This document shows, piece by piece, positions 16,638-25,567 of a stretch of DNA of 64,000 nt; within the stretch, counting starts at the first letter, position 1, and every line of letters begins with the position of its first letter. The stretch comes from Klebsiella pneumoniae. GTDB lineage: Bacteria > Verrucomicrobiota > Verrucomicrobiia > Limisphaerales > SXTU01. The stretch lies in contig CALQJI020000010.1 in the NCBI GenBank assembly GCA_943330855.2, positions 1 to 64,000 of the forward strand, written 5' to 3'. The notes under the pieces are model-generated. The model had not been told where the DNA came from. It searched no databases and worked only from the letters and a program-made list of their open reading frames with translations. The position numbers and the translations under genes are program-made.

Positions 16638-17506
16638 TGGAACTGCGGGTGCGCCTGCAAGCGTGCCCACGTCTCGGCGGTGAGCGGGGCTTGGCGATAC
16701 TTCGGCTCGTGCAACGGCTCGGCGCTGGTGGAGCGGCGGGCGCGGTCGAGCCACTTGCGGTCGAGTGGTTCATCCAACAGCGCAAGGGTGTTGGCGGCGA
16801 GCGTGGTTTCATCCTTCTCACCAGTCGCGTGACCCACGCCGACGTAGAATCCCGCGAGCAGCCACGTCACCCGCAGCAGCGTGGCGCGCGAGTAGGTGGG
16901 CATCGCGCACGGGCGCGCGGGGTCGAGGTGGCGGAAGAGTTGACTGAAGAGCGGGAGAGTCCACATCGCCGCGTTCTTCGCGGGCGAATAGGCGTCGAAG
17001 AGAATCGCGTGCGGGGCGGGAACGGCGTGCTCGGTGTTCCTTAGCCAGGTCGGGAAGTCACCGACATGCACGTGCCACGAGACGCGTTGCGAGCCGATGG
17101 TTTGCTCGGCCTTGCCCGCGGCCAGCAACTCGGCAACGAGCGACTCGTAGCCGCCGAAGTAACCGAGTTCCGTCCCGTGCTGGAGTGCGAAGCGCAGCGG
17201 CTCCAGCGTGTGGTCAAAGCTCACGAGGCGCACCGCGCACGGCAGGTCGTGCGTGGCGCGTAAGACGGTCAGCACGTTCGCCGCCGCACCGAGGCCCACG
17301 TCCCAGATGATGAACTCGCCCGGGTGCGCGGCGAGCCGTTCACGCAGTCTGAGCTGGCGCACGTAAAGCGCCTCCGCCTCCGCCACGGGTCCGATGACGG
17401 GATGAAACGTCTCCGCCTCCGCGTGGGAGCGGACGCTGCGGACGCCGTTGGCGAGGGTGACGAGACTGTAGCCGGGAGCCGACACGGGGCGGACGGTAGT
17501 GCGCAT
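16634..17506 (-). CDS. MnmC-like SAM-dependent methyltransferase
   Basis: 290 aa. Resembles the methyltransferase half of MnmC (COG4121/DUF752): EFIIWDVGLGAAANVLTVL is the SAM-binding motif, ILFDAYSPAKNAAMWTL is the family hallmark with an acidic-proline active loop, and RPCAMPTYSRATLLRVTWLLAGF follows the usual YSAA(A/T)xVRRxL pattern. The oxidoreductase half of MnmC is absent, as in many bacteria. Expected activity: methylation of 5-aminomethyl-2-thiouridine at tRNA position 34. It is the first gene of the operon with dus and DUF971, so all three likely concern tRNA; that grouping supports the call. Confidence 0.88.
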   Translation of the reverse strand: MRTTVRPVSAPGYSLVTLANGVRSVRSHAEAETFHPVIGPVAEAEALYVRQLRLRERLAAHPGEFIIWDVGLGAAANVLTVLRATHDLPCAVRLVSFDHTLEPLRFALQHGTELGYFGGYESLVAELLAAGKAEQTIGSQRVSWHVHVGDFPTWLRNTEHAVPAPHAILFDAYSPAKNAAMWTLPLFSQLFRHLDPARPCAMPTYSRATLLRVTWLLAGFYVGVGHATGEKDETTLAANTLALLDEPLDRKWLDRARRSTSAEPLHEPKYRQAPLTAETWARLQAHPQFQ

Positions 17507-17596
17507 GAGTCAGCGTGGGAACGGGGAAGTTCGCCCCTCCACCTGCGGCTCCCAAAGCAAGGGGGCGCGAAGGCCGCTGAGATCGCCCAGCTATCG

Positions 17597-17641
17597 CTTG
17601 TCCGGTTACGGACAACCGGCTTGGAAGCCGACGCTCCGGCT
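17597..17641. repeat. Small hairpin repeat next to the PVC heme gene
   Basis: TTGTCCGGTTACGGACAA is a palindrome (6-bp arms) followed by CCGGCTTGGAAGCCGACGCT, similar to the CCGGCTTGGAAGCCGGC block at 27275. It ends at the stop of the leftward heme gene and may assist termination. Confidence 0.5.
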
Positions 17642-20600
17642 ACTTCGCGAAGGCCGGGCCACCCTTGCGGCCGTAGCTCTCGATGAAGGCCAGCATGTCC
17701 AGGAGGTCTTCCTTGCTCAGGCCGTCCACTAGGTTCGCGGGCATGGGCGAGATTTTGGAGAAGTTACGGCGGGCCACATCACTCTTCTTCACGGTGACTT
17801 TCGTGTCGGGCTGAAGCTGGTTCGGGACGAGCACGAGTTGGTCGCCGGTTTCGCTCATCAGGCGGCCGGTATGGTCTTCGCCGTTCTTGAGCCAGATGGA
17901 AGTGTTCTGGAACTGCTCGGAGAGAACCTTGCTCGGGTCAATGATGCTCTCCAACACGTCGCGCCGACTGAAGCGCGCGCTCACCGCCGTCAGGTCGGGG
18001 CCCACGCCGCCGCCCTCGACGCCGAAGCGGTGGCAGGCGAGACACTGCGCGTCCACGAAGGCTTGGCGGCCCTTCTCGAAGCTGCGGCCCTTCATCGGCT
18101 TGGCCAGCTCCGCCTCGAAGTCCGCCATCGTCCACGCCTTCACGAAGCTGCGCGTCTGCGGCTTGGGGAAGTCGCTCACGCCGCCTTTGCGACCCGACGG
18201 ACCGGACGTAAGGCTCGCGACGAGCGGGCCGAACTCGGCCTTCTCGGCGTCGGTCAGGTTGGCCCCGGCCTCTTTGGCGAAGTTCTTGTAAAAGTTGTTG
18301 TAGCTCGCGCCGTTACCGTAGGGCCGGCCGGCTTCCTCGAACCACTTCAACAGGTCGCCCTGATGCGCGGCGGGGGAGCGGTCTTGGGTCCAGTAACCGA
18401 AATACTCGCGGCGCTGCTCGGGGGTCCAGTTCTTCGCGGTGCGGAGGTGGAAGAGGTAGTGAATCATGTCTTCCTGCGTCAGCGCGCCGGCCATGAGCGT
18501 GAGGGTCTTGTCCACCGCGCCGGGCGCGGCGAGGGCGATGAGCACTTGGGACAACTCGCGGTTCACGAAGTTGCTCTTGCTCGGATAGCTCGCGGAAAGC
18601 TTCTCCGTCGCGAGCTTCACCACGTCGGCGGAGGGCAGGCCGTTGCGGGCGATGCTCACTTGGAGGACACGGAGTTTGTCGAGTTGCTGGCGCTCTAGGA
18701 GCGTGGCGAGCGGCCACTTACCGAGCGCGCGGAGGCACTCGTCTTGCGCGGACTTGCCGCCGAGCCGGGCGAGGGCGAGCAACGCGGCGAGGCCGCCGTC
18801 AGCGGTCTTCTCTTCGAGCGCGCGCGTCTGCCAAGTCGTGACAGGCTGGGCTTCCAGTGCGATGCGCGCGGCGTAGCGGATGGCGCGGTCGGGGCTGTTC
18901 AAGTGCGGCCAGATGAAGTCGAGCGCCTTCGGGTCGGCCTTGCCGTGGAAGGTTTCAATCTTGCGGCGCAGCGCGCGGGCCTCGGCTCCTTCGGTGTTCG
19001 GCTCCCACGCGGCGGTGGTGGATTCCTTGCCGGTGTAGGTCACGCGGTAGAGGCCGGAGGCGGTGCCGCGGCCGCCGATGGTGAAATACATTGCGCCGTC
19101 ATCGCCGATGACGAGGTCGGTCACGTTGAGCGGGGACTTGCCCTGGCTCTTGTCCACGAGGCCGGCGGGGGCGACGAAGTTTTCCCAAGTCGCGGTGTAG
19201 GTGGAACCCTCGGGCTTGAGGTGGACAGCCATGAGGCGGCCGAAGGTCCAGTCCATGATGTAGATGGCGCGTTGATACTTGGCGGGGAACTTCGCGCCCT
19301 TGCCGTTGCCGACCCCGGTGGGGCAGCCGATGCCGATGTCCACGACCGTGCCGAGGCTGTCGGCGTGGTAGTCCGGCCACTTGCCGGTGCCGAAGCGCCA
19401 GCCAAACTCCGCGCCGGAGGTGGCGTGGTTCACGCGCGTGGCGCGATACCACGGCGAACCCCAGTCGTATTCCATGTCCGCGTCCCAGGCGAACAGCTCG
19501 CCGTCGCAGTTGAAGGCGAAGTCGAACTGGTTGCGGAAACCGCCGCAGAAGAAATCCCACTTCTTCCCATCCGGGCTGACGCGGCAAACGTAACCCCCCG
19601 GAGCCATGACGCCGGTCGCATGGCCGTTGCCATCGGGCTGGCGCGGGAGGACGTGGTCTTCAGCGTAGTTCTTGTGCGGGGAAGTCGGGGCGAGGTCGGC
19701 GGGCGGCTTGGTGTGATTGCCGGCCATGACGTAGAGATTGCCGTCGGGGCCGAGCTCGACCGCGTGCGGACCGTGCTCGCCGCCGCCGGGCAGCGCCTTG
19801 ATGAGTTCAATCTTCGACCACGTGTCGGTGCCGTCGTCGGTGATGCGGTAGAGGCCGGAGGCGAACGAGGTCGAGTATTTGTTCACGACGACCCAGAGCG
19901 CGCCGTTCGCGAACGTCATGCCCTGAGCGTCATAGAGCGGCTTGGCGATGAACTCGCGCTTCGCGACCTTGCCATCCGCGCCGAGCGTGACGCGGAGCAG
20001 GCCGCCGTCGGGGTTGTTCGCGCGATATTGGGGGCTGAGGATGAGGCGGCCCTTGTTGTCCTTGCAGAGGTTGACCCACGAACCTTCCTCCGGCTCGCCG
20101 CTGAGGAGCAACTCGGTCTTGAAGCCGGGCAACGTGTAGAGCGCGGCGACGGGCGTGGCCTCGCGCTTGCCGCCAGCGGCCTTGGGCGCGCCCTTCGCGC
20201 CCTTCGCGCCGCCGCCGCCGAACACGTCGCCCCACGGACCGGCGCCGAGCTTGGCGACGGAGATGGGCTTCTCCCAACCCTCCGGCTTGAACTCCAACTT
20301 CTGCCAGCCCTCCATGTCGTCCTTGTGCGCGAGCCAGCTCAGGTCGGTGACGATGGATTGCTTCTTGCCGTCGGCGAAGGTGAGTTCCAGCCGCGCGACG
20401 ACGCCGGCGATGCCGCCCTCGTTAATGCCGCGCAGGGCAAGGATGTTCTCGCCGACCTTGAGGTCAGCCGTCACGTCCACGGAGATGGCCTGCTCCCACG
20501 AGACGATGGTGGCGACGGACTTGGCGTTGACGAAGGCCGTGCCCTCATTGTCCACGGAGGCGGCGAGCGTGGCCTTGGTGGGCTTGGCGTCGAGGGTGAA

Positions 20601-20741
20601 GGCCTTACGGAAGAAGCGGCGCTCGTTGTTGCCGGGGGCTTTGCCGCCGTTGGCGTGCCAAATCCACTCAGGGGTTTGGGCGGTGGCGGCTTGGCCCACG
20701 GCGAGAACTACGGCGGCAACGAACAGGCTAAGAGAGTTCAT
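17640..20741 (-). CDS. PVC-type membrane-bound dehydrogenase with cytochrome c domain
   Basis: 1033 aa with a signal peptide (MNSLSLFVAAVVLAVGQAAT). Order: a jelly-roll, galactose-binding-like module (about 25-170; EWIWHANGGKAP, RRFFRKAFTLD); a G/A/K-rich linker; a beta-propeller of the PVC dehydrogenase type (about 190-610; GEHGPHAVELGPDGNLYV, YVCRVSPDGKKWDFF); a HEAT-like helical region (about 640-860); and a C-terminal cytochrome c (about 905-1033) with CLACH heme site and distal methionine candidates. This is the plan of the Pirellula/Verrucomicrobium-type heme proteins, thought to oxidise sugars or other carbon in the periplasm. The substrate is unknown. Divergent from lptD. Confidence 0.93.
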   Translation of the reverse strand: MNSLSLFVAAVVLAVGQAATAQTPEWIWHANGGKAPGNNERRFFRKAFTLDAKPTKATLAASVDNEGTAFVNAKSVATIVSWEQAISVDVTADLKVGENILALRGINEGGIAGVVARLELTFADGKKQSIVTDLSWLAHKDDMEGWQKLEFKPEGWEKPISVAKLGAGPWGDVFGGGGAKGAKGAPKAAGGKREATPVAALYTLPGFKTELLLSGEPEEGSWVNLCKDNKGRLILSPQYRANNPDGGLLRVTLGADGKVAKREFIAKPLYDAQGMTFANGALWVVVNKYSTSFASGLYRITDDGTDTWSKIELIKALPGGGEHGPHAVELGPDGNLYVMAGNHTKPPADLAPTSPHKNYAEDHVLPRQPDGNGHATGVMAPGGYVCRVSPDGKKWDFFCGGFRNQFDFAFNCDGELFAWDADMEYDWGSPWYRATRVNHATSGAEFGWRFGTGKWPDYHADSLGTVVDIGIGCPTGVGNGKGAKFPAKYQRAIYIMDWTFGRLMAVHLKPEGSTYTATWENFVAPAGLVDKSQGKSPLNVTDLVIGDDGAMYFTIGGRGTASGLYRVTYTGKESTTAAWEPNTEGAEARALRRKIETFHGKADPKALDFIWPHLNSPDRAIRYAARIALEAQPVTTWQTRALEEKTADGGLAALLALARLGGKSAQDECLRALGKWPLATLLERQQLDKLRVLQVSIARNGLPSADVVKLATEKLSASYPSKSNFVNRELSQVLIALAAPGAVDKTLTLMAGALTQEDMIHYLFHLRTAKNWTPEQRREYFGYWTQDRSPAAHQGDLLKWFEEAGRPYGNGASYNNFYKNFAKEAGANLTDAEKAEFGPLVASLTSGPSGRKGGVSDFPKPQTRSFVKAWTMADFEAELAKPMKGRSFEKGRQAFVDAQCLACHRFGVEGGGVGPDLTAVSARFSRRDVLESIIDPSKVLSEQFQNTSIWLKNGEDHTGRLMSETGDQLVLVPNQLQPDTKVTVKKSDVARRNFSKISPMPANLVDGLSKEDLLDMLAFIESYGRKGGPAFAK

Positions 20742-21099
20742 GGTGTAAAAAATGCCCTGAACGGACGGGCACTTGAAAGAGCGAATTCAGGGCCAGGAGA
20801 AGGGCGGGAGAAGGAAGATTTATAAGGAGGGCAGAAAGGCAGAAGAGACCGGCGGCCGACGGCATCAACAGCGGAGCCGGCGAACACCTGTGACGGACGA
20901 ATGGGGGCTGAAGAATGAAGGCCGAGCTTTCGCTGCCGGATGCTTTGGTTCGGCAGGCCAGTTCGTCAGTCCCCATTCGTCTGGCACGCATCCCGGTCAA
21001 TCCGTCAGCCCATCGCTCTTTCCTGCCCTCCCTATAAATCCCCCGCTCACTGTTTCCTAGCTTGGCAGTGCGGTCGCCGTTTGTTTCACTCGCGCACGC
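20742..21099. other. Divergent intergenic region, PVC heme gene and lptD
   Basis: 358 bases holding the promoters of both genes. It includes an inverted repeat, ACGAATGGGGGCTG at 20897 and CAGTCCCCATTCGT at about 20970, one mismatch in 14; it could be an operator or an RNA hairpin. No clear -35/-10 pair was assigned. Confidence 0.5.
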
Positions 21100-23295
21100 A
21101 TGAAACGTTTCCTAGGCACCTTGTTTATCGCTTTGCTGGCCACTGGCCTCGGGATCGCGCACGCGGCGGAGCAGCCGGAACGGTGGGAGCTCAAGACTCT
21201 GAGCGAGAAAGGCCGGGTGAGTTTCGGGCAGAGTGGATTGGCTGAGGGCAGCGGCGGGGTGTTGGTGCGTTATTGGAGTAAGGAAGGCAAGGAGGCGGAA
21301 CTGACGGCCGACCGCGTCCAGTTGCATCAGGGCACCGGTGACATCAAGGCCGAGGGCGCTGTCTTTCTGCGCGGCGAGGGCCACGTCTGGCGCGGCGAGC
21401 AGTTTGATTACAACTTCAAGACCAAGACGCTCAAGGCGACGGAGTTCAAGACTGGTCATGCCCCGTTCTACGTCGGCGGCTTCTCCCTCCAAGCCGCGAC
21501 GGCGACCAACCACTACTCCGCCACCAACGCGTTCCTCACCTCCGATGACCTCGCCGAGCCGGGCTACCGCATCCGCTGCCGCAAGCTGATCCTTATCCCC
21601 GGCCAGAGCTTCGAGGCAGAGGACGCGACTCTGCTAATCGGCAACGTGCCGGTGATGTATTGGCCGAAATACTCGCGCAACCTCGAGGCCCACGGTGATT
21701 TCTGGGTGGTGACGCCGGGCTACCGCAGCCTCTACGGGCCTTACGCGCTGGGCACGTATCATCGCGCGTTCACGACGAACTTCAGCATGGACCTGCATCT
21801 CGACTACCGGCAGAAGCGCGGCCTGGGCGTGGGACCGGACTTCAACTACGACGCGGGCCGGTGGGGTCAGGGGGAGTTCAAGTTCTACTACGCACATGAC
21901 GATGCGGCCAACACCAACACCCTCGGTGGGCCCCTCAACAGCGACCGCCACCGCCTCAGCTTCTCGCACCGCGTGGACATCCGCACGAACCTCACCATCA
22001 AGGCCGTCGTCCGCGAGCAGAGTGACGCCTTCCTCATCCGCGATTTCATCGAGAGCGAATACCAACGAAACATCCAGCCCAGCTCCTTCCTCGAAGTGAA
22101 CCAACTCTGGTCCAACTGGAGTCTCAACTTCCTCGCCCAGCCGCGCATCAATGACTTCTACGAGACCGTCGAGCGGTTGCCCGATGTGAAGCTCACCGGC
22201 CTGCGGCAGCAAATCGGCGTCACCCCGCTCTTCTACGAGAGCGACAGCTCGGTGGGCTACTACCGGCATGAGTTCGCCGACAACATTGCCAACAGCTTCG
22301 CGGCGGGCCGCGCGGACACCTACCATCAAGTGCTCTTGCCGCAGCAGTTCTTCGGCTGGCTCAACGTCACGCCGCGCGTGGGCGGGCGCTTCACCCATTA
22401 CACCGAGACGGACGGCTTCGGGGCCACGACCACCGAGGCGGATCGCGGCGTGTTCAACACCGGCGTGGAAGTCACCTTCAAGATGCATCGCACGATGCCG
22501 AACCGAGAAATCCCGTGGCTTCAGGCCAAAGGCATTCGCCACATCATGGAACCAGGAGTCAACTACGCCTTCGTCCCCTCGCCCAACCGCCTGCCCCCGA
22601 CCCTCCCGCAGTTCGACACCGAACTGGCCAGCCTGCGGCTGCTGCCCATCGAGTTCCCCGATTACAACGCGATTGACGCGGTGGACAGCCAGAACGTGTT
22701 CCGCTTCAGCCTGCGCAACCTCGTTCAAACGAAGCGCAACGACCGCGTCGACACCCTGCTGAACTGGGCGCTCTACACCGATTGGCGCGTGAAGCCGCGC
22801 GCCGGCCAGGGCACCTTCGCCGACGCCTTCTCCGACCTAGACTTCAAGCCGCGCGACTGGCTCACGCTCACCTCCGAGACCCGCTATGACATTGATAATG
22901 GCCGCATCCGCACCGCCGACCATCGCGCGACGATTGCGCCGGAAGATCATTGGAGTCTCGCGCTGGGCCACCGTTACGTGCGCACCGATCCCGTGTTCTT
23001 CGCTGGATCAGCGGGCAACAACCTCTTCACCTCCAGCTTCTACTACCGCATCAACGAGGACTACGCCTTCCGCACGCGGCACGCCTTCGAGGCACGCGAC
23101 GGGCGAATGGAAGAGCAATACTACACCGTCTATCGCGACTTCCGCAGTTGGGTGGGCGCGCTCACGTTCCGCGTGCGCGACCTGCGCAACGGCTCGCAAG
23201 ACTACACCATCGGCGTGACCTTCAACCTGAAGGCCTTCCCCCGCTTCAAGCTCGGGCAGGACCGCGATGAACCGGCCTTCCTGCTCGGCGGTTAG
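21100..23295 (+). CDS. lptD: LPS-assembly protein LptD
   Basis: 731 aa. Signal peptide MKRFLGTLFIALLATGLGIAHA; then an OstA/LptA-like N-terminal domain (LTADRVQLHQGTGDIKAEG, with the repeated 'adrv...g.i.a.G.V' pattern) and a long beta-barrel domain of alternating strands (LHLDYRQKRGLGVGPDFNYD) typical of the C-terminal LptD (OstA_C) region, ending in phenylalanine/leucine-rich strands. It inserts lipopolysaccharide into the outer leaflet with LptE. Its presence shows a diderm envelope. LptE and LptABC are not in this window. The cysteines that form disulfides in E. coli LptD are not evident, as in many other phyla. Confidence 0.9.
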   Translation: MKRFLGTLFIALLATGLGIAHAAEQPERWELKTLSEKGRVSFGQSGLAEGSGGVLVRYWSKEGKEAELTADRVQLHQGTGDIKAEGAVFLRGEGHVWRGEQFDYNFKTKTLKATEFKTGHAPFYVGGFSLQAATATNHYSATNAFLTSDDLAEPGYRIRCRKLILIPGQSFEAEDATLLIGNVPVMYWPKYSRNLEAHGDFWVVTPGYRSLYGPYALGTYHRAFTTNFSMDLHLDYRQKRGLGVGPDFNYDAGRWGQGEFKFYYAHDDAANTNTLGGPLNSDRHRLSFSHRVDIRTNLTIKAVVREQSDAFLIRDFIESEYQRNIQPSSFLEVNQLWSNWSLNFLAQPRINDFYETVERLPDVKLTGLRQQIGVTPLFYESDSSVGYYRHEFADNIANSFAAGRADTYHQVLLPQQFFGWLNVTPRVGGRFTHYTETDGFGATTTEADRGVFNTGVEVTFKMHRTMPNREIPWLQAKGIRHIMEPGVNYAFVPSPNRLPPTLPQFDTELASLRLLPIEFPDYNAIDAVDSQNVFRFSLRNLVQTKRNDRVDTLLNWALYTDWRVKPRAGQGTFADAFSDLDFKPRDWLTLTSETRYDIDNGRIRTADHRATIAPEDHWSLALGHRYVRTDPVFFAGSAGNNLFTSSFYYRINEDYAFRTRHAFEARDGRMEEQYYTVYRDFRSWVGALTFRVRDLRNGSQDYTIGVTFNLKAFPRFKLGQDRDEPAFLLGG

Positions 23296-23719
23296 CCCCA
23301 GATGTGCAGAGGCGCGCCCCTGCACTCCTTGGGTCGGGCGCATCCGCTCACTATCCCCGAACACCCACGACTCGGAGCGCGGGCGTCCCGCACGCAACCG
23401 CCCTGCGAAGCCTGCGGGCTGTGAACTCCCACACCCTCGCGCGAATCACCCGCTGCGGGCTGGAAGCCCGCGCTCCGGGGCAGCAAGTTGCACCAACCCG
23501 CCCAACCCGCGTCGAGAAACGCCTTGTCAGACGACCCGCTGCCGCTACTGTCCGCCCCGCCTGAACGCCGTGTGTGCGGCTGTTCATTGAGGCTGAGAAA
23601 TGTCGGTCAACCAGCAACCTAACCTTCAACCTCCGTTGCCCTGCAACGTCGGTCGTTAGGCAATGGATTCTTCGCCGGGCCTTCGCCCGCCAAGTCTCCC
23701 GCAGTCACAAAAAGTAAGT
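23296..23719. other. Intergenic region between lptD and rpsA
   Basis: 424 bases. Contains a family C repeat (23374-23476) and, just before rpsA, a small hairpin CGGGC-CTTC-GCCCG (23676-23689), which could be part of the mRNA leader. Promoter boxes were not assigned. Confidence 0.5.
23374..23476. repeat. Repeat family C, copy 1
   Basis: About 103 bp, starting GGAGCGCGGGCGTCCCGC, with the central phrase CCTGCGGGCTGTGAACTCC and ending AAGCCCGCGCTCC, so its ends are inverted. A second, related copy is at 54830-54936, upstream of the helicase. Confidence 0.8.
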
Positions 23720-25375
23720 ATGCTAACCATGGAAGAGGCCATGCGCGCGAGCTCCAAACGCTTCGCCGCAGGTGAAATTGTCAAAGGTATCATCCTCGAA
23801 GTCCGCAACAAGGAAGTCCTCGTGGACATCGGTTACAAGTCCGAAGGCGTCGTCTCCCGAGGCGAATTCCTCGACCCCGAGGCCCTCAAGGTCGGTGCCG
23901 AGATCGATGTCCTCATAGAGAAGCTCGAGGACAAGGAGGGCATGGTCATCCTCTCCCACGAGCAGGCCGCGTTCCGCCAGAACTGGGACCGAATCAAGAC
24001 CATCTGCCAAGAAGGCGGCACCATCGCCGGCAAGGTCAAAGCCGTCGTCAAAGGCGGACTCATCGTCAACATCGGCGTCGAGGCCTTCCTGCCCGCGTCG
24101 CAGATCGACGTCATTCCCCCCAAGAACGTCGCCGTCATGGTCGGCAACATCTATGAATTCAAGGTCGTCAAAATCAACGAGGACCGCCGCAACATCGTCC
24201 TCTCTCGCCGCGAACTGATCGAGGCCGAGCGTGCCGGACGCCGCGCCAAGCTCTTCGCCGAGATGACGCCGGGCGACATCCGCAAGGGCACCGTCAAGAA
24301 CCTCACCGACTTCGGTGCGTTCATTGACCTCAACGGCCTCGACGGCCTGCTGCACATCACCGACATGAGCTGGGGCCGCATCGGTCACCCGAGCGAGATC
24401 CTCAAGGTCGGCCAGGAAATCGACGTGGTCGTCCTCGACGTGAACAAGGAAAAGGAACGCGTCAGCCTCGGCCTCAAGCAGAAGCTCGCCAACCCGTGGG
24501 AAGCCATCGAGGGCAAGTTCCCCATCGGCACCAAGGTCAAGGGCAAGGTCGTCAACCTCGTCGCCTACGGCGCGTTCATCGAACTCGAACCCGGCGTTGA
24601 AGGCCTCGTCCACGTCACCGAACTGTCCTGGACCAAGCGCATCGCCAAGCCTTCCGACGTGCTCAAGCCCGGCCAGGAAGTCGAAGCCATCGTGCTGGGC
24701 ATCAACCGCGACGAGCAGAAAATCTCGCTCGGCATCCGCCAGCTCGAATCCAACCCGTGGGAAGCCGCACAGGCCAAGTATCCCCCCGGCACCAAGATCA
24801 AGGGCAAGGTCCGCAACCTCACCAGCTACGGCGCCTTCGTCGAACTCGAAGAAGGCCTCGACGGCATGGTGCACGTGTCCGACATCTCGTGGACGCGCAA
24901 GATCAACCACCCCTCCGAAGTCTTCCAGAAGAACGACGAGGTCGAGGCGGTCGTGCTCGAAATCGACAAGGCCAACCAGCGCATTTCGCTGGGCATGAAA
25001 CAGCTCGGCACTGATCCGTGGTCGGCCATTGACCAGTTCTACAAGGTCGGCGACCTCGTCACCGGCAAGGTCAGCAAGCTCGCCAGCTTCGGCGCGTTCA
25101 TCGGCCTGGCCCACGACATTGATGGCCTCGTGCACATCAGCCAGATCAGCGAAGATCGCGTGGACAAGATCAAGAACGTGCTCAACCTCGGTCAGGAAGT
25201 CACCGCGCGCGTCGTCAAGATTGACCGCGCCGAGCGCCGCATCGGCCTGTCCATCAAGGCCGCGAACTACAGCCCCGAGCAGCTCAAGGAAGAGCAGAAA
25301 ATCCTCGACGCACTCAAGCCCGGCGACGACCTCGTGGCGCTTCAGCACGCGTTCGACGCAGCCGAAGACCGCTGA
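23720..25375 (+). CDS. rpsA: 30S ribosomal protein S1
   Basis: 551 aa from ATG at 23720; ATG 23663 would add 19 residues (MDSSPGLRPPSL...) not expected in the family, though it cannot be excluded. Six S1 OB-fold domains are seen at about residues 18-79, 99-168, 185-255, 272-342, 359-430 and 445-515, each with the G-x-V/I-x-G-x-V...G-A/S-F-V/I pattern (for example GTVKNLTDFGAFIDL and GKVRNLTSYGAFVELE). S1 recruits mRNA to the small subunit, which matters in a genome where Shine-Dalgarno sequences are often weak. The first domains, which bind the ribosome, diverge most. A strong terminator follows at 25405. Confidence 0.95.
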   Translation: MLTMEEAMRASSKRFAAGEIVKGIILEVRNKEVLVDIGYKSEGVVSRGEFLDPEALKVGAEIDVLIEKLEDKEGMVILSHEQAAFRQNWDRIKTICQEGGTIAGKVKAVVKGGLIVNIGVEAFLPASQIDVIPPKNVAVMVGNIYEFKVVKINEDRRNIVLSRRELIEAERAGRRAKLFAEMTPGDIRKGTVKNLTDFGAFIDLNGLDGLLHITDMSWGRIGHPSEILKVGQEIDVVVLDVNKEKERVSLGLKQKLANPWEAIEGKFPIGTKVKGKVVNLVAYGAFIELEPGVEGLVHVTELSWTKRIAKPSDVLKPGQEVEAIVLGINRDEQKISLGIRQLESNPWEAAQAKYPPGTKIKGKVRNLTSYGAFVELEEGLDGMVHVSDISWTRKINHPSEVFQKNDEVEAVVLEIDKANQRISLGMKQLGTDPWSAIDQFYKVGDLVTGKVSKLASFGAFIGLAHDIDGLVHISQISEDRVDKIKNVLNLGQEVTARVVKIDRAERRIGLSIKAANYSPEQLKEEQKILDALKPGDDLVALQHAFDAAEDR

Positions 25376-25404
25376 GGCGCGTCTCCCGCAAAGCCCGATT
25401 CACA

Positions 25405-25436
25405 CCGGCAGGCCAGCGATGGCCTGCCGGTTTTTT
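25405..25436 (+). terminator. Rho-independent terminator of rpsA
   Basis: Stem CCGGCAGGCC (25405-25414) / GGCCTGCCGG (25421-25430), loop AGCGAT, followed by TTTTTT. It lies 29 bases after the rpsA stop codon. Confidence 0.95.
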
Positions 25437-25475
25437 GTTTGTGGAGCGCGGACGCCCACATCCGCAGCCGCGACA

Positions 25476-25545
25476 GTAGCCGCCGAGGTAAGGAGGCGGA
25501 ACCGTTCGGACACAACCAAGTCCGCCTCCTCACCTCGCCGGCTAC
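25476..25545. repeat. Hairpin repeat family A, complete copy 2
   Basis: Left arm 25476-25500 (starts GTAGCCGCCGAGGTAAGG) and right arm 25521-25545 (TCCGCCTCCTCACCTCGCCG then GCTAC); 23 of 25 positions pair, loop 20 nt as in copy 1. Just before it, 25443-25470 carries GGAGCGCGGACGCCCACATC, half of the hairpin seen complete at 43404-43475, so this site is a mosaic of two repeat types. Confidence 0.85.
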
Positions 25546-25567
25546 GAGGCTCTCGCGAGTTGCGCTC

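Noticed and set aside
18744..20825. 693-aa plus-strand ORF opposite the PVC heme gene
   Set aside because: Shadow of the true minus-strand gene, whose signal peptide and CxxCH are clear.
23663..23719. Upstream ATG for rpsA
   Set aside because: Would add 19 residues that do not resemble S1; the ATG at 23720 fits better, though this was not proved.
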